NCBI GenBank assembly: GCA_019749935.1
Contig: JAIEPD010000031.1
Location: forward strand, 53,103-117,102
Direction of reading: 5' to 3'
DNA from: Alphaproteobacteria bacterium
GTDB taxonomy: Bacteria; Pseudomonadota; Alphaproteobacteria; Paracaedibacterales; CAIULA01
DNA length: 64,000 bases
The notes under the pieces are model-generated. The model did not search any database. It was not told the DNA's origin and was given only the letters and a program-made list of their open reading frames with translations. The translations under genes and the position numbers were made by a program. This document shows, piece by piece, positions 9,193 through 18,361 of this stretch; position 1 is the first letter of the stretch; every line of letters begins with the position of its first letter.

Positions 9193-11025
9193 GTGTTTCA
9201 AAGTGCGCGTGATCGTTTCTTAAGCTATTATAATAATGAAATGCGTTATCTTCGTAACGCAGGCAGCATTTTTGCAAAACAACATCCAAAAATAGCTAGA
9301 CGTCTAGAGTTAGGTAATAAAGAGTCTCCTGATCCCCATACCGAAAGACTTTTGGAATCTTTTGCTTTCCTTTCGGCCCGCCTGAGTCAGGAGATTGATG
9401 AACGTTTTCCTCAAATTGCTTCGGCTCTTTTAGATGTTATATACCCTCATTTAATTAATCCGCTGCCGGCGATGACGATCGCTCAATTTCAGGTTGATCC
9501 AACAAAGGGAAAATTAACGACTGGTTATTCTGTCGCAAAGGGATCTCAGCTTTTTACATACGCTGAACAAGGCGTAGCGTGTCGATTCCAAACAGCTTAC
9601 CCGGTAACTTTGTGGCCCATTCGAATTAGCAAAACAGATATTATTTCACGAAGTCACTATAATGCAGAAAGTGCCCCTGGAAAACATGAATGGTTCCTTC
9701 GTTTAACGCTCGAAAGTGTGGGAGATTTGGAATTTTCTGATCTGGATGTTGATTCACTTCAATTTCATATCAGGGGGGAGAGAGTTCTCAGTTTAGCGAT
9801 TTATGAAAGTTTATTCGCTCAAACATCAGCTGGTGTATTTATTTCGGTCGATGGCAAAACAGCTTACCCCTTGCCAAAAGATTCTCTCCAGCCTGTTGGT
9901 TTTGAGAGAGATGATGCGATTCTCCCACTTTCAGAGCATACAACGCACGCCTATCAGCTTTTACAAGAATACTTTCATTTCCTTGAAAAATTTCTATTTT
10001 TTAAGGTTAACCATCTTAATAAGATAAAAGAAAAAGTTTCGATGGAAACCAACACGATTGAGCTTTTAATTTCACTTAAAAATGTCCAAGATCTTTTGCA
10101 AAAAGATATGAAGCCAGATAATTTTCTTTTAGGGTGTACGCCGATCGTTAATCTTTTCCCAAAAACAACAGAGCCACAAAGACTTACAAAAAGGAAAGTA
10201 AGCTATCGTTTGGTCCCTGATCAAAGGCGAGAGAAAACGACTGAAATCTTCAGTGTTTTAAAGGTGTCTGCTGCCGTTGAGGGGGGAGAAGAGCCTCAAA
10301 CCTTTTCCCCATATTTTTCTTTTGATCACAAAAAAGTTTCCAATAAGGATGCAATTTACTGGGTTGCGAAGCGGTCTCCAGCTGAGTTAAGAGATGTTCC
10401 CGGAACGGATATTCATTTAACTTTTGTCGATTTGGAATTCAATCCTGCTTTGCCAGCGCATCATATTATTTATGCGCAGACTTTATGTACGAATCGTTTT
10501 TTAGCAGAGCAAATTCCAACAGGGGCAGAGTTACAAATCGAAGAAGCGGTGCCCATTAGCCGTATTGTTTGTTTGGAAAAACCTGTTCCGCAAGCTTATT
10601 CCCCAAGTGATGGTGAAACATTATGGCGATTAATTTCGCAATTATCAGTGAATCATCTTTCCTTAACAGGTGGAGAAGAGGCTGTAAAAGTCCTTAAAGA
10701 GAGTCTTAAGTTATACGCAGGCCCACTCCATTCAGATCGTCATTATGAAATAGAAAATATTCAAAAGCTTCAAACTAAAAAATGTACGCGTCGTTTTGGC
10801 AGTGAAGCATGGCGTGGTTTTGTTAATGGCATTCATATTTCTCTTGATATGAATGTGCCAAGGGGGGGAGGCGATGCAAGTTTTCTATTGGCTTCTGTTT
10901 TAAGGCATTACTTTGCCCTTAATGTGTCTGTAAATTCTTTTATCGAACTCAGTATGTTTAAAACCAATCACTTAGATGAGTACATGAGATGGCATCCATT
11001 ACCTGGCGAGAAAATCCTCCTGTAA
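9193..11025 (+). CDS. tssF: TssF, type VI secretion baseplate protein
   Basis: TssF (VasA/ImpG) forms the TssFG part of the T6SS baseplate wedge on the cytoplasmic side of the inner membrane. The N-terminus is diagnostic: FLSYYNNEMRYLRNAG, FAKQHPKIARRL, DPHTERLLESFAFLSARL and the LLDVIYPHLINPLPAM stretch. The 610-residue length is normal. Translation probably starts at the GTG after an aggatctcc site. It overlaps tssG by 37 bases, the usual gene pair. No other T6SS gene (tssB, C, E, K, M or hcp) is in the window. A run of seven G lies at 10862-10868 inside the gene. Confidence 0.9.
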   Translation: MFQSARDRFLSYYNNEMRYLRNAGSIFAKQHPKIARRLELGNKESPDPHTERLLESFAFLSARLSQEIDERFPQIASALLDVIYPHLINPLPAMTIAQFQVDPTKGKLTTGYSVAKGSQLFTYAEQGVACRFQTAYPVTLWPIRISKTDIISRSHYNAESAPGKHEWFLRLTLESVGDLEFSDLDVDSLQFHIRGERVLSLAIYESLFAQTSAGVFISVDGKTAYPLPKDSLQPVGFERDDAILPLSEHTTHAYQLLQEYFHFLEKFLFFKVNHLNKIKEKVSMETNTIELLISLKNVQDLLQKDMKPDNFLLGCTPIVNLFPKTTEPQRLTKRKVSYRLVPDQRREKTTEIFSVLKVSAAVEGGEEPQTFSPYFSFDHKKVSNKDAIYWVAKRSPAELRDVPGTDIHLTFVDLEFNPALPAHHIIYAQTLCTNRFLAEQIPTGAELQIEEAVPISRIVCLEKPVPQAYSPSDGETLWRLISQLSVNHLSLTGGEEAVKVLKESLKLYAGPLHSDRHYEIENIQKLQTKKCTRRFGSEAWRGFVNGIHISLDMNVPRGGGDASFLLASVLRHYFALNVSVNSFIELSMFKTNHLDEYMRWHPLPGEKILL

Positions 11026-12035
11026 AAGAGGCGCTGATCAAACATGTTTATGAGTTTGATTTTGATCAAGCAATTCAAGTCTTGGAAACTCTTGATCCTG
11101 AATCCACTCCGCTTGGAGAGGGGGATGATCCGCATAAAGAAGCTATTCGAATTAAATCCAGGGTCAGTTTTGCCGTTCCCTCGACGGAATTAGATTCCAT
11201 ACAAGAAACTTCTGATCAAAAACCTATCTTATGGATTAATTTCTTAAGTATTGCAGGGATTGTGGGGCCTTTGCCGACCCCATACACAGAGACTGTTATT
11301 GAAAGAACACGTATAAAAGACACTGCATTTCGGGATTTTCTTGATATATTTAATCATCGTTTTGCTTCATTGTGGCATAGATTTCGCAAAAAGAATATTC
11401 CAGGCCTCCTTCAAAAATCTCCTGAGAAATCTCCAATTGGCAAAACTGTTTTAGAGCTTTCAGGAATTAGCAGCATTCCTCTTTTAAATGAATCAAAGTT
11501 AGATCCTAGTATTTTATTGACTTATCGAGATTTATTGTGGAAGAGGTCACACTCATCAGCAGGACTGATAAGAATAATTCGTAGTTATTTTAAGGTCCCT
11601 GCTGTGTTGGAACAATTTCAAGGGCGATGGGTGAAAGCAAGGCCTTTTGAGTTTAGCGTTATTGGCTCAAAAGAAGGGCAATTTAATGTATTAGGGTCCA
11701 ACCTTATAATAGGAAAAATGAGTTGGGATCAAGTGGCGTCTGCAACGATTGCTATTGGTCCCCTCAATTGGGATCAATATTGCTCTTTTCTTCCCATTCA
11801 TAGTCTTAATAAAAAACCTCATGAGTCGCATTTGCCTGTTCTTGAGCGTCTTACCTATTTTTATAGCGGTTTAGATGTTCAATTTTTTGCACGTTTTATA
11901 CTTAATCGTTTTGAAATTAGGTCCAGTAGACTCGATGGAAATTTTGCTCTTGGATTTAATACATGGCTAAAGTGTGACAAAATTCCCTCAGAAAATCCAT
12001 TTGTTAAAATTAGTTTGTCAGAACCGCATAGATAA
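10989..12035 (+). CDS. tssG: TssG, type VI secretion baseplate protein
   Basis: TssG (ImpH/VasB) binds TssF in the baseplate wedge. The 348-residue product shows the family pattern: an N-terminal helix with FDFDQAIQVLE, the SFAVPSTEL strand, NFLSIAGIVGPLPTPYTE, then the FLDIFNHRFASLWHRF helix. The C-terminal half has the VLGSNLIIGK and DVQFFARFILN strands seen in the family. Its start lies inside the tssF 3' end, so coupling is likely. The pair is isolated from the rest of a T6SS locus. Confidence 0.88.
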   Translation: MASITWRENPPVKEALIKHVYEFDFDQAIQVLETLDPESTPLGEGDDPHKEAIRIKSRVSFAVPSTELDSIQETSDQKPILWINFLSIAGIVGPLPTPYTETVIERTRIKDTAFRDFLDIFNHRFASLWHRFRKKNIPGLLQKSPEKSPIGKTVLELSGISSIPLLNESKLDPSILLTYRDLLWKRSHSSAGLIRIIRSYFKVPAVLEQFQGRWVKARPFEFSVIGSKEGQFNVLGSNLIIGKMSWDQVASATIAIGPLNWDQYCSFLPIHSLNKKPHESHLPVLERLTYFYSGLDVQFFARFILNRFEIRSSRLDGNFALGFNTWLKCDKIPSENPFVKISLSEPHR

Positions 12036-12097
12036 GCTTTACTTTTCAATATTTTTATATAAAAATTTAACTAAAGATTATATAGGGAGTATTTTTC

Positions 12098-13645
12098 ATG
12101 AGTCATTTTGCAGAAAAGAGATCTGCTTTTCGAAAAGCATTGCTTGTTTCAACGGTTGTTTGTGCGTCTCTAGTTTTTTCGTCTGCTCAAGCAGAAGATA
12201 AAGCTGGCGCTGAGCTTTCACAAGCTGGTGCAGAATTATCAAAAGAAATCGCAGCTTTACAACAACAGATCCTTGATCTAAATAAAAAAGTTTCCACAAT
12301 GGAAACAGTGCAAAAACAATCTGAAGAAACAACAAGGCAAACAGCAGTAGCTGCTGCAAGACAAGAAGTTGCAACTTCAGCTAAGCGTTCAGACATGCCA
12401 GCGACAAATACAAAGCCATGGCCAACAGGTTATATCTCTATACCAGGCACAAGCAGTGCCATTAAAATTGGCGGATTTGCTCGTGGAGACGTTGTTTATG
12501 AAAATGGGCCACAGATGGGTGATGCACTCAGCGTTGGAAATATACCTCTTAAAGGAATTAACGCAGCTGCTTCCAAATCAGGAAATACTTCTGTTTTCGC
12601 TCGTGCGTCTAGAATTAACTTTGCTTCAACGACACAAACAGCTAGAGGCGATCTAAACACATTTATTGAGATAGACTTCTTTGGTGGTAGTGGTACCGCA
12701 GGAGCAGGTAGCACATATCATCCACGTCTTCGTCATGCTTATGGTGAATACATGGGTGTGTTAGCGGGGCATACTGCAACAGTGTTTGGAGATCAAGATT
12801 CACTTGGCACAAACGTTGATATTAACGGTATCAACAACGGCACAATGCGTCAGCCGCAAGTTCGTTACACAATGAATCCAGCTCAAAGCGTGAAACTTAT
12901 GATTGCTTTAGAAAGGCCAGTTTCCGATTACACTTCAAAAGATGGAACCCTTAACAACGCAGGTAATATGTTTGGTAACTCAGGTTTGAATAGCATAAGT
13001 TCCAACAATGGAACTGGTGCTTCAGCCGGTACTTCTTCCGTTCCTGATGTAACAGCGCAAGTAAAATGGACAGGAAGTGCTGGACATATGGCATTACGCG
13101 GTGTGGCACGTCAATTAGCTGTTAAGTATGTAACTGAAGGAATTTCCACTCCAACGACAGATTATAGTGCAAAAGCTACAGCCTGGGGTATCGGTATCGG
13201 TGGTAGACTCGTTACAGTTGGTAAGAGCGGTGTGTATGGTCAAATCAACGGTGGTGATGGTATCGGCCGTTATATTTACGATTTAGATGGACAAGCGGCA
13301 TACTTTGATATAACGCAACGTAAGTTTGAGACTCAAAGAGCTTATAACGGAATTGTTGGTTATGAACACTACTGGCAAGATAACCTCCGTACAAACTTGA
13401 TGGCAAGCTACACGAGAGTTCATGTGTCAGATTTTAGTCCAGGGATGGCACAGAGTACTCTGTCATCTTTGAGCGGCACAACAAGAATATCTAACCAATT
13501 CAAAAAAGTTATGGGTAACATTATCTACAGCCCTGTAAACAATATGGATGTAGGTTTTGAAGTTGGTTGGTTCAAACGTGAAACTATTGACGGTAAAAAT
13601 GGTCAAGCAGTTCGTACACAAGTTGCATTAACATATAAATTCTAA
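12098..13645 (+). CDS. DcaP-like trimeric outer membrane porin
   Basis: Predicted outer membrane channel for small anionic solutes. The 515 residues begin with a long signal peptide (cleavage near SSAQA), followed by a coiled coil (about 30-75) containing a short tandem AGAELSQ/AGAELSK repeat. The barrel begins at GYISIPGTSSAIKIGGF, the typical DcaP entry, and ends in TYKF with the terminal aromatic residue recognised by BamA. Many Gly/aromatic alternating strands support a barrel. It has its own agggag ribosome site. A strong hairpin follows before the next gene. Confidence 0.85.
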   Translation: MSHFAEKRSAFRKALLVSTVVCASLVFSSAQAEDKAGAELSQAGAELSKEIAALQQQILDLNKKVSTMETVQKQSEETTRQTAVAAARQEVATSAKRSDMPATNTKPWPTGYISIPGTSSAIKIGGFARGDVVYENGPQMGDALSVGNIPLKGINAAASKSGNTSVFARASRINFASTTQTARGDLNTFIEIDFFGGSGTAGAGSTYHPRLRHAYGEYMGVLAGHTATVFGDQDSLGTNVDINGINNGTMRQPQVRYTMNPAQSVKLMIALERPVSDYTSKDGTLNNAGNMFGNSGLNSISSNNGTGASAGTSSVPDVTAQVKWTGSAGHMALRGVARQLAVKYVTEGISTPTTDYSAKATAWGIGIGGRLVTVGKSGVYGQINGGDGIGRYIYDLDGQAAYFDITQRKFETQRAYNGIVGYEHYWQDNLRTNLMASYTRVHVSDFSPGMAQSTLSSLSGTTRISNQFKKVMGNIIYSPVNNMDVGFEVGWFKRETIDGKNGQAVRTQVALTYKF

Positions 13646-13675
13646 TAGAAAAAACTATTGGAAATTCATGAATCA

Positions 13676-13716
13676 CACCTGATAGAATAGTTTAAGTTTA
13701 TCTATTTTATCAGGTG
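13676..13716 (+). promoter_or_regulatory. 15-bp hairpin covering the ribosome site of the next gene
   Basis: Arms 13676-13690 and 13702-13716 pair over 15 bases with one G-U and an 11-base AT-rich loop. The 3' arm contains aggtg, the only Shine-Dalgarno-like sequence for the ATG at 13722. A T-run is missing, so a normal terminator is less likely than an attenuator, a processing site, or a shutter on translation. Confidence 0.6.
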
Positions 13717-13721
13717 CTTCT

Positions 13722-14117
13722 ATGGATCAAGAATCATTAGTTCGTAAAAAAATTCACGCTCTTAAAACTTTCTACACAAATCTTTTTATCTACACTGCTG
13801 TTTGCATAGCATGCATTATTATTTGGGTTAGCATGGGTGGTGGAGCATTTTGGCCTATTTGGGTTATTTTTGGATGCGGTCTTGCAGCAGTCTTACAGGC
13901 TGTTAGTCTTGGGCAAATTCCAAAGCTTCATGAGCTTTTCCCTTTCTTAAGTCCTTCTTGGGAAGAAGAGCAAGTCAAAAATCAGCTTGTAAAAACAGAT
14001 AAGCCTAAAAATACAGATAAGTATGAAAAACATGCAGAACATTCTCATATGCATATACCAGAGGAAGTTAAAAAGAAGATAAGCGCTGAAGCCAAAAAGA
14101 AAACTCAAAAGAAATGA
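13722..14117 (+). CDS. Small membrane protein with a 2TM domain
   Basis: 131 residues with two membrane helices (about 20-40 and 45-65) after a basic KKIHALKTFYTNLFIY start, matching the 2TM-domain pattern seen in small bacterial membrane proteins and histidine kinase heads. The C-terminal third is charged (Lys/Glu, with a His cluster EHSHMHIPEEVKKK) and probably cytoplasmic. Function unknown. Its ribosome site is inside the 3' arm of a strong hairpin, which suggests controlled translation. lspA follows after 40 bases. Confidence 0.75.
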   Translation: MDQESLVRKKIHALKTFYTNLFIYTAVCIACIIIWVSMGGGAFWPIWVIFGCGLAAVLQAVSLGQIPKLHELFPFLSPSWEEEQVKNQLVKTDKPKNTDKYEKHAEHSHMHIPEEVKKKISAEAKKKTQKK

Positions 14118-14157
14118 AGTTTTTTTGTGCCTATTTAATGCATCCAAATGAGGTATC

Positions 14158-14655
14158 TTGATGCTAGTTTGTCGTAATGCTTTGCGATTCTCTTTTGCAT
14201 TTTTGGTGCTTTTTTTGGATCAATTGAGCAAAATTGCAATTTTAAACTGGCTTTCATTTAAAGATGTTGTTGGGGTGACGAATTTTTTTAATTTCACGCT
14301 TACGTTTAACAGAGGCGTGAGTTTTGGTTTCTTTCCTGCGGATACTACCTGGGGAAAGCTGTTTCTTATTCTCATTGCAGTCACATTTGTTACTTGGCTT
14401 GTTTTTTGCTTATGGAAGGAAGAAAACTTGCTTAGCCAGGTAGGGTACAATTTTATTATAGGCGGAGCTGTGGGGAATCTTATTGACCGTTTTCAGTACG
14501 GCGCCGTGGTCGATTTTCTGCAATTCCACTTGTATAACCACTTTTTTCCAGTCTTTAATATAGCAGATAGCGCGATTACCATCGGTGTTATCTTGATTTT
14601 CCTACAGCAAGCATGGCATGTTGGAAAAAAGAAAGAAGGTCAAAGCACAATATGA
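14158..14655 (+). CDS. lspA: LspA, lipoprotein signal peptidase II
   Basis: Aspartic peptidase of the inner membrane that removes signal peptides from diacylated prolipoproteins. The 165 residues have four membrane helices and both catalytic aspartates, in GGAVGNLIDR and in FNIADSAIT. The NRGVSFGFF loop is also typical. It leads an envelope operon: its stop overlaps the ATG of the next gene, which is itself a lipoprotein and so an LspA substrate. Confidence 0.95.
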   Translation: MMLVCRNALRFSFAFLVLFLDQLSKIAILNWLSFKDVVGVTNFFNFTLTFNRGVSFGFFPADTTWGKLFLILIAVTFVTWLVFCLWKEENLLSQVGYNFIIGGAVGNLIDRFQYGAVVDFLQFHLYNHFFPVFNIADSAITIGVILIFLQQAWHVGKKKEGQSTI

Positions 14656-15164
14656 GAAATAATTATTTTAATAGACTAAGTGTTATTTTGGGTCTTGGAG
14701 CCGTTTCAATAGCATTAAGCGGGTGTGATAGTTTTCGTAACACTTTTGGATTAGATCATTATCAGCCTGATGAATTTAAAGTTTCAGAAAATCCCCCTTT
14801 AAGCATGCCAAAGGATTATAAATTACGTCCTCCAGCAGGAAGTGGTAATGGCTCAGAAGGATCTACGCTAGGTATTGCATCTGTGTCCTCAGGAACGCAA
14901 GCTCAAAATTTACTACTGGGATCCTCTGCAGCTGTGACTCCAGCTATCAACAAAACACAAAGCGGTGAACAGAATTTGCTAGCAATGGCTTCTAGCCAAC
15001 AGCAGGCCGTACCTAATATCAGAGAAACTGTTAATCGCGAAGCAGCGGTCTCAACAAATGTTTCTGATTCAATGATTCAAAAAATTATGGGTTGGAAAGA
15101 AGAGGCCGCTCGTAATATTGCTTCTATAAATGGTGAGGCACCACCAGCACCAGCAACTAACTAG
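14652..15164 (+). CDS. DUF3035 lipoprotein (BamF-like)
   Basis: Small outer membrane lipoprotein of the alphaproteobacterial DUF3035 group, whose known member BamF is a BAM-complex subunit. The chosen ATG overlaps the lspA stop (atga) and gives a clean signal peptide ending in the lipobox LSGC. A start 39 bases earlier would add an unlikely basic tail. After the Cys comes DSFRNTFGLDHYQPDEFKV and the family core ENPPLSMPKDYKLRPP; the rest is low-complexity Ser/Gly/Gln. The order lspA-DUF3035-M16-M16 is recurrent in alphaproteobacteria. Confidence 0.82.
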   Translation: MRNNYFNRLSVILGLGAVSIALSGCDSFRNTFGLDHYQPDEFKVSENPPLSMPKDYKLRPPAGSGNGSEGSTLGIASVSSGTQAQNLLLGSSAAVTPAINKTQSGEQNLLAMASSQQQAVPNIRETVNREAAVSTNVSDSMIQKIMGWKEEAARNIASINGEAPPAPATN

Positions 15165-15175
15165 TCAGGACCTCA

Positions 15176-16573
15176 ATGAAAAAAAACCTGATCTTTTTGA
15201 CATGCGTATGCGGTATTGCTTTAGTGGTGTTTATAGGCTTAAGTCTTAAAACACGATATCAAACAGCGTCAGATATTCCCTTAACACAAGTGCAGGACTC
15301 TATGACAACATCACCACTTCCACTCCAAGAGTTAAAAACCTCTTTAGGAAATGCTATTTGGTTTGTTCCAACTGAAATTCCTGTCGTGAGTATTAATATT
15401 ACGTTTCGTCATTCAGGAGATAGAAATTGTCCGCCAATGTTACCAGGTTTAACAGATCTGGTTGCTGCGCTTCTCGATGAAGGAGCTGGTCCTTACGATA
15501 GTCAGGGTTTTAAAAAGGCTTTGCTCGAGAAAAATATTAATCTTTCCATTTCATCCAATAAAGATAACTTTGTTATTGCATTTCGAACTGTAAAAGAAAA
15601 TTTGAAAGACGCACTTGATTTAATTCAAGCGATGCTGACAGCTCCCCGTTTTGCAGAAGAAGATATGAGGCGTGTGAAAGAGCAAATCATGGCAGGTTTG
15701 CAACAATCTTTGCATATGCCCCAACCCACAGCCAGAGAAGCATTGCAAAAAAACGTCTATGGCGAAAATCACCCTTACTACAAAAGCATAAATGATCGAT
15801 TAAAGACATTACCTAGCTTAAGTGGCGATCAGCTGAAAGATTACATGAAAAAAGCTTTCACCCAATCAAACTTGGAGATTATTGTTTGTGGAGCGGTTAC
15901 TCAAGATGAAGTGATAAAAGAAATAGAAAGCACATTTAAGGTTTTGCCAAAAGGAGAACCACTTTCAAGGCCAGCTCCTCTTTCTTTGCAGAATTTAGGA
16001 AAAACGTATCCAATCCAGATGGATATTCCACAGACTCTGATTTATTTTATTCAACCAGGTATTTCCCGTTTAGATCCCGATATTTATGCGCTTTTGGTTG
16101 GTATGCGTATTTTGGGAAGTGGAGAATTTGAATCCAGGCTGTGGCAAGAAATTCGCGAGAAACGAGGTCTTGCCTATTTTTGTAGTGCTGATATTGCGAC
16201 AAGCGATTTAGCGAATGTTATCATGGGAGCTACAGCGACTAAGACTGAAAGTGTCGATCAAGTTATTGGTTTAATTAAGGAAGAATGGAAGAAAGTTGTT
16301 GATAAAGGTGTGACCCAAGCAGAGCTTGATTTTCACAAGAAAAACATCACAGGTTCATATCCTTTATCTTTCGGTTCAACTCTGAGCATTGTGGGGACGC
16401 TTGCCAGTTATAGAAATGATAATTTCCCAATCGATTATATAAAAACGCGTAATTCAAATTTTGCAAAACTGACGATAGAAGATGTTAACAAAGCGCTTCG
16501 AAGAGTATTAAACCCTGATCTTTTGACATTCATTATTGTGGGTAGATCAGCAGGGAAACCAGAAGCCAAATGA
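15176..16573 (+). CDS. M16 family peptidase-like protein without the zinc site
   Basis: 465 residues with the insulinase-type M16 fold: VWFVPTEIPVVSI-like first strand, the SGDRNCPPMLPG turn and the C-terminal half with LRILGSGEFESRLWQEIREKRGL. The catalytic HxxEH that should follow LPGLTDLV is replaced by DLVAALLDEG, so it should not hydrolyse peptides itself. An N-terminal hydrophobic helix (about 5-25) makes it periplasmic or membrane anchored. It overlaps the active M16 gene by four bases; such dead/active pairs usually form a heterodimer. Confidence 0.85.
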   Translation: MKKNLIFLTCVCGIALVVFIGLSLKTRYQTASDIPLTQVQDSMTTSPLPLQELKTSLGNAIWFVPTEIPVVSINITFRHSGDRNCPPMLPGLTDLVAALLDEGAGPYDSQGFKKALLEKNINLSISSNKDNFVIAFRTVKENLKDALDLIQAMLTAPRFAEEDMRRVKEQIMAGLQQSLHMPQPTAREALQKNVYGENHPYYKSINDRLKTLPSLSGDQLKDYMKKAFTQSNLEIIVCGAVTQDEVIKEIESTFKVLPKGEPLSRPAPLSLQNLGKTYPIQMDIPQTLIYFIQPGISRLDPDIYALLVGMRILGSGEFESRLWQEIREKRGLAYFCSADIATSDLANVIMGATATKTESVDQVIGLIKEEWKKVVDKGVTQAELDFHKKNITGSYPLSFGSTLSIVGTLASYRNDNFPIDYIKTRNSNFAKLTIEDVNKALRRVLNPDLLTFIIVGRSAGKPEAK

Positions 16574-17895
16574 AAAAATTTTTGCGTCTCAGTTTTTTAT
16601 TTCTAACTCTATTTATGGGGCAAAGTATGGCCGGTATATTTAATCCACAAGTACAAACTTTGCCTAATGGTATGAAGATCATTGTTGTTCCAAATGATAT
16701 GGCACCTATTGTTAATATTGGTGTTCTTTATATGGTTGGAACTGCAGATGACCCTTCAAGCTTGGTTGGGATTTCTCACTTTTTAGAGCATATGATGTTT
16801 AAAGGAACGAAAACGGTTCCAACTTCTGAGTTTAAAAAAACGATTTTAACTTATGGCGGCAGTACAAATGCCTTAACAAGCTTTGACTACACACTGTATA
16901 GCACGGAAATTGCAAAAGAACATTTAGAGCTCATTTTAAAATTTGAAGCCGACCGTATGGTTAACCTTACTTTTACAGAAGCGGAAGTAAAGGCTGAAAA
17001 AGATGTTGTTTGGGAAGAAAGACGGATGCGCTTTGATAATCATCCATTCGGTCAAGCCTATGAGGTGTTATTAAGAACTCTAAATTGGTACCACCCCTAT
17101 GGTGTGCCTCCTATTGGATATCCTTCTCATATTCAAAACTATAGCTATGATGAGGTGCGCACTCATTACAATACTTGGTATGCGCCTAATAATGCGATTT
17201 TGATTGTTGCTGGAAAGACCACAATGGACGAAGTGCTAATCCTTGCTAAAAAGCATTTTGGCTCACTACCTTCTAAAAAAATTCCAACAAGGATTCGAAC
17301 AGTTGAGCCTCCTCATCTTGGGATTACGCAGCATATTGAGCAAAAAAATCCTAGAAATTCATTAATCTTATTAAATTGGTATTACAGGTCTCCTAATCAT
17401 AAGGGAGAAGGGAAGGAACATTATTATCCATTGATTGTTCTTTCTCAAATCTTAGGCGGGAACAGCACCACAGAGTTTTATAAGGTTCTTGTCGAGGAAA
17501 AGAAGCTAGCAATTAATGTGGGGGCTTCGTATGAGGGGGATAGTTTTGATCCTCGTTCCTTTAGTATTGCGGCAACGCTTGCTCCCCATATGGATGTTGC
17601 AACCTTTAAAAAAGAATTGGCTGCATGGCTTCAGAATATACTAGAAAAAGGTGTTAGTGAAGAAGAGTTGAGAAAAGCAAAGAGAGATCTTTTGGCCCAA
17701 CTAGCTTTTATAAGGGATGGAAACGATAGCACTTTGAATGTGTTTACAGCTCTTGCTTGCGATTTCACCATCGAAGAAATTGAAAAATGGGGCGATTATA
17801 TTAAAGGTGTATCTTTAGAGCAAGTTCATGCGGCAGCAAAGCTAGTTTTAGGTGCATCTCCTATTGCGACGATGGATTTATACCCAGAGAAGTAA
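16570..17895 (+). CDS. M16 family zinc peptidase, active subunit
   Basis: 441 residues with a signal peptide (LFLTLFMGQSMA) and the full inverted zinc motif HFLEHM in GISHFLEHMMFKGT, with the third zinc ligand in the downstream AEKDVVWEERR helix. The C-terminal half has the LGGNSTTEFYKVLVEEKKL signature. It probably degrades peptides in the periplasm as a heterodimer with the preceding dead homologue. The ATG overlaps the previous stop (atga). It ends next to the stop of the convergent marR-type gene. Confidence 0.92.
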   Translation: MKKFLRLSFLFLTLFMGQSMAGIFNPQVQTLPNGMKIIVVPNDMAPIVNIGVLYMVGTADDPSSLVGISHFLEHMMFKGTKTVPTSEFKKTILTYGGSTNALTSFDYTLYSTEIAKEHLELILKFEADRMVNLTFTEAEVKAEKDVVWEERRMRFDNHPFGQAYEVLLRTLNWYHPYGVPPIGYPSHIQNYSYDEVRTHYNTWYAPNNAILIVAGKTTMDEVLILAKKHFGSLPSKKIPTRIRTVEPPHLGITQHIEQKNPRNSLILLNWYYRSPNHKGEGKEHYYPLIVLSQILGGNSTTEFYKVLVEEKKLAINVGASYEGDSFDPRSFSIAATLAPHMDVATFKKELAAWLQNILEKGVSEEELRKAKRDLLAQLAFIRDGNDSTLNVFTALACDFTIEEIEKWGDYIKGVSLEQVHAAAKLVLGASPIATMDLYPEK

Positions 17896-18354
17896 TTATT
17901 CTCTAATCAGTTTGTGAAGTTGCTGTTTAAATGAGCTAAGTTCTTCTGCAAGACAATTAAAGAATTTATGATCTTCTTTTTCGACGACAGGCATAGCTTG
18001 TTTGACGATATCTTTTCCAGCTTTCGTTAATTTTGGAAATTTGGATCTTTCGTTTCCAGGTTCTCGTATTCGCTCTAGATAGCCTTTTTTTTCTAAGGTG
18101 CGCAGGACTTGCGATGCCATATTTACATCAATTTTACATGACCTAGCAAGTTCAATTTGTGTTGAGCTTTTATTAAAATGTTCCCGCCAATTTAAATTAG
18201 CAAGCAAGACAAACTGAATATGCGTAATGCCCAAAGGGTATAAGGCTGCTTCGATTTTACGGCGCCAAAGACTGCTGACCTGCCATAATAAAAAGCCTGG
18301 GCTATGCTCTGGTTCAGAAAACTGGCTGACTTTACTCCAATCTTGGTGTTCCAT
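17896..18354 (-). CDS. MarR family transcriptional regulator
   Basis: 152 residues. The winged helix is visible from about residue 45 (TQIELARSCKIDVNMASQVLRT as recognition region, then LEKKGYLERIREPGNERSK as wing), with N- and C-terminal dimer helices. It is the second gene of a two-gene unit with the SRPBCC protein, seven bases apart. A dyad at 18798-18824 in front of the unit is a candidate operator, suggesting self-control. Ligand unknown. Confidence 0.88.
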   Translation of the reverse strand: MEHQDWSKVSQFSEPEHSPGFLLWQVSSLWRRKIEAALYPLGITHIQFVLLANLNWREHFNKSSTQIELARSCKIDVNMASQVLRTLEKKGYLERIREPGNERSKFPKLTKAGKDIVKQAMPVVEKEDHKFFNCLAEELSSFKQQLHKLIRE

Positions 18355-18361
18355 GTTTCTC

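Noticed and set aside
10862..10868. G7 run in tssF as a frameshift
   Set aside because: The TssF frame is open and family-like on both sides (VPRGGGDAS), so the tract is simply coding here.
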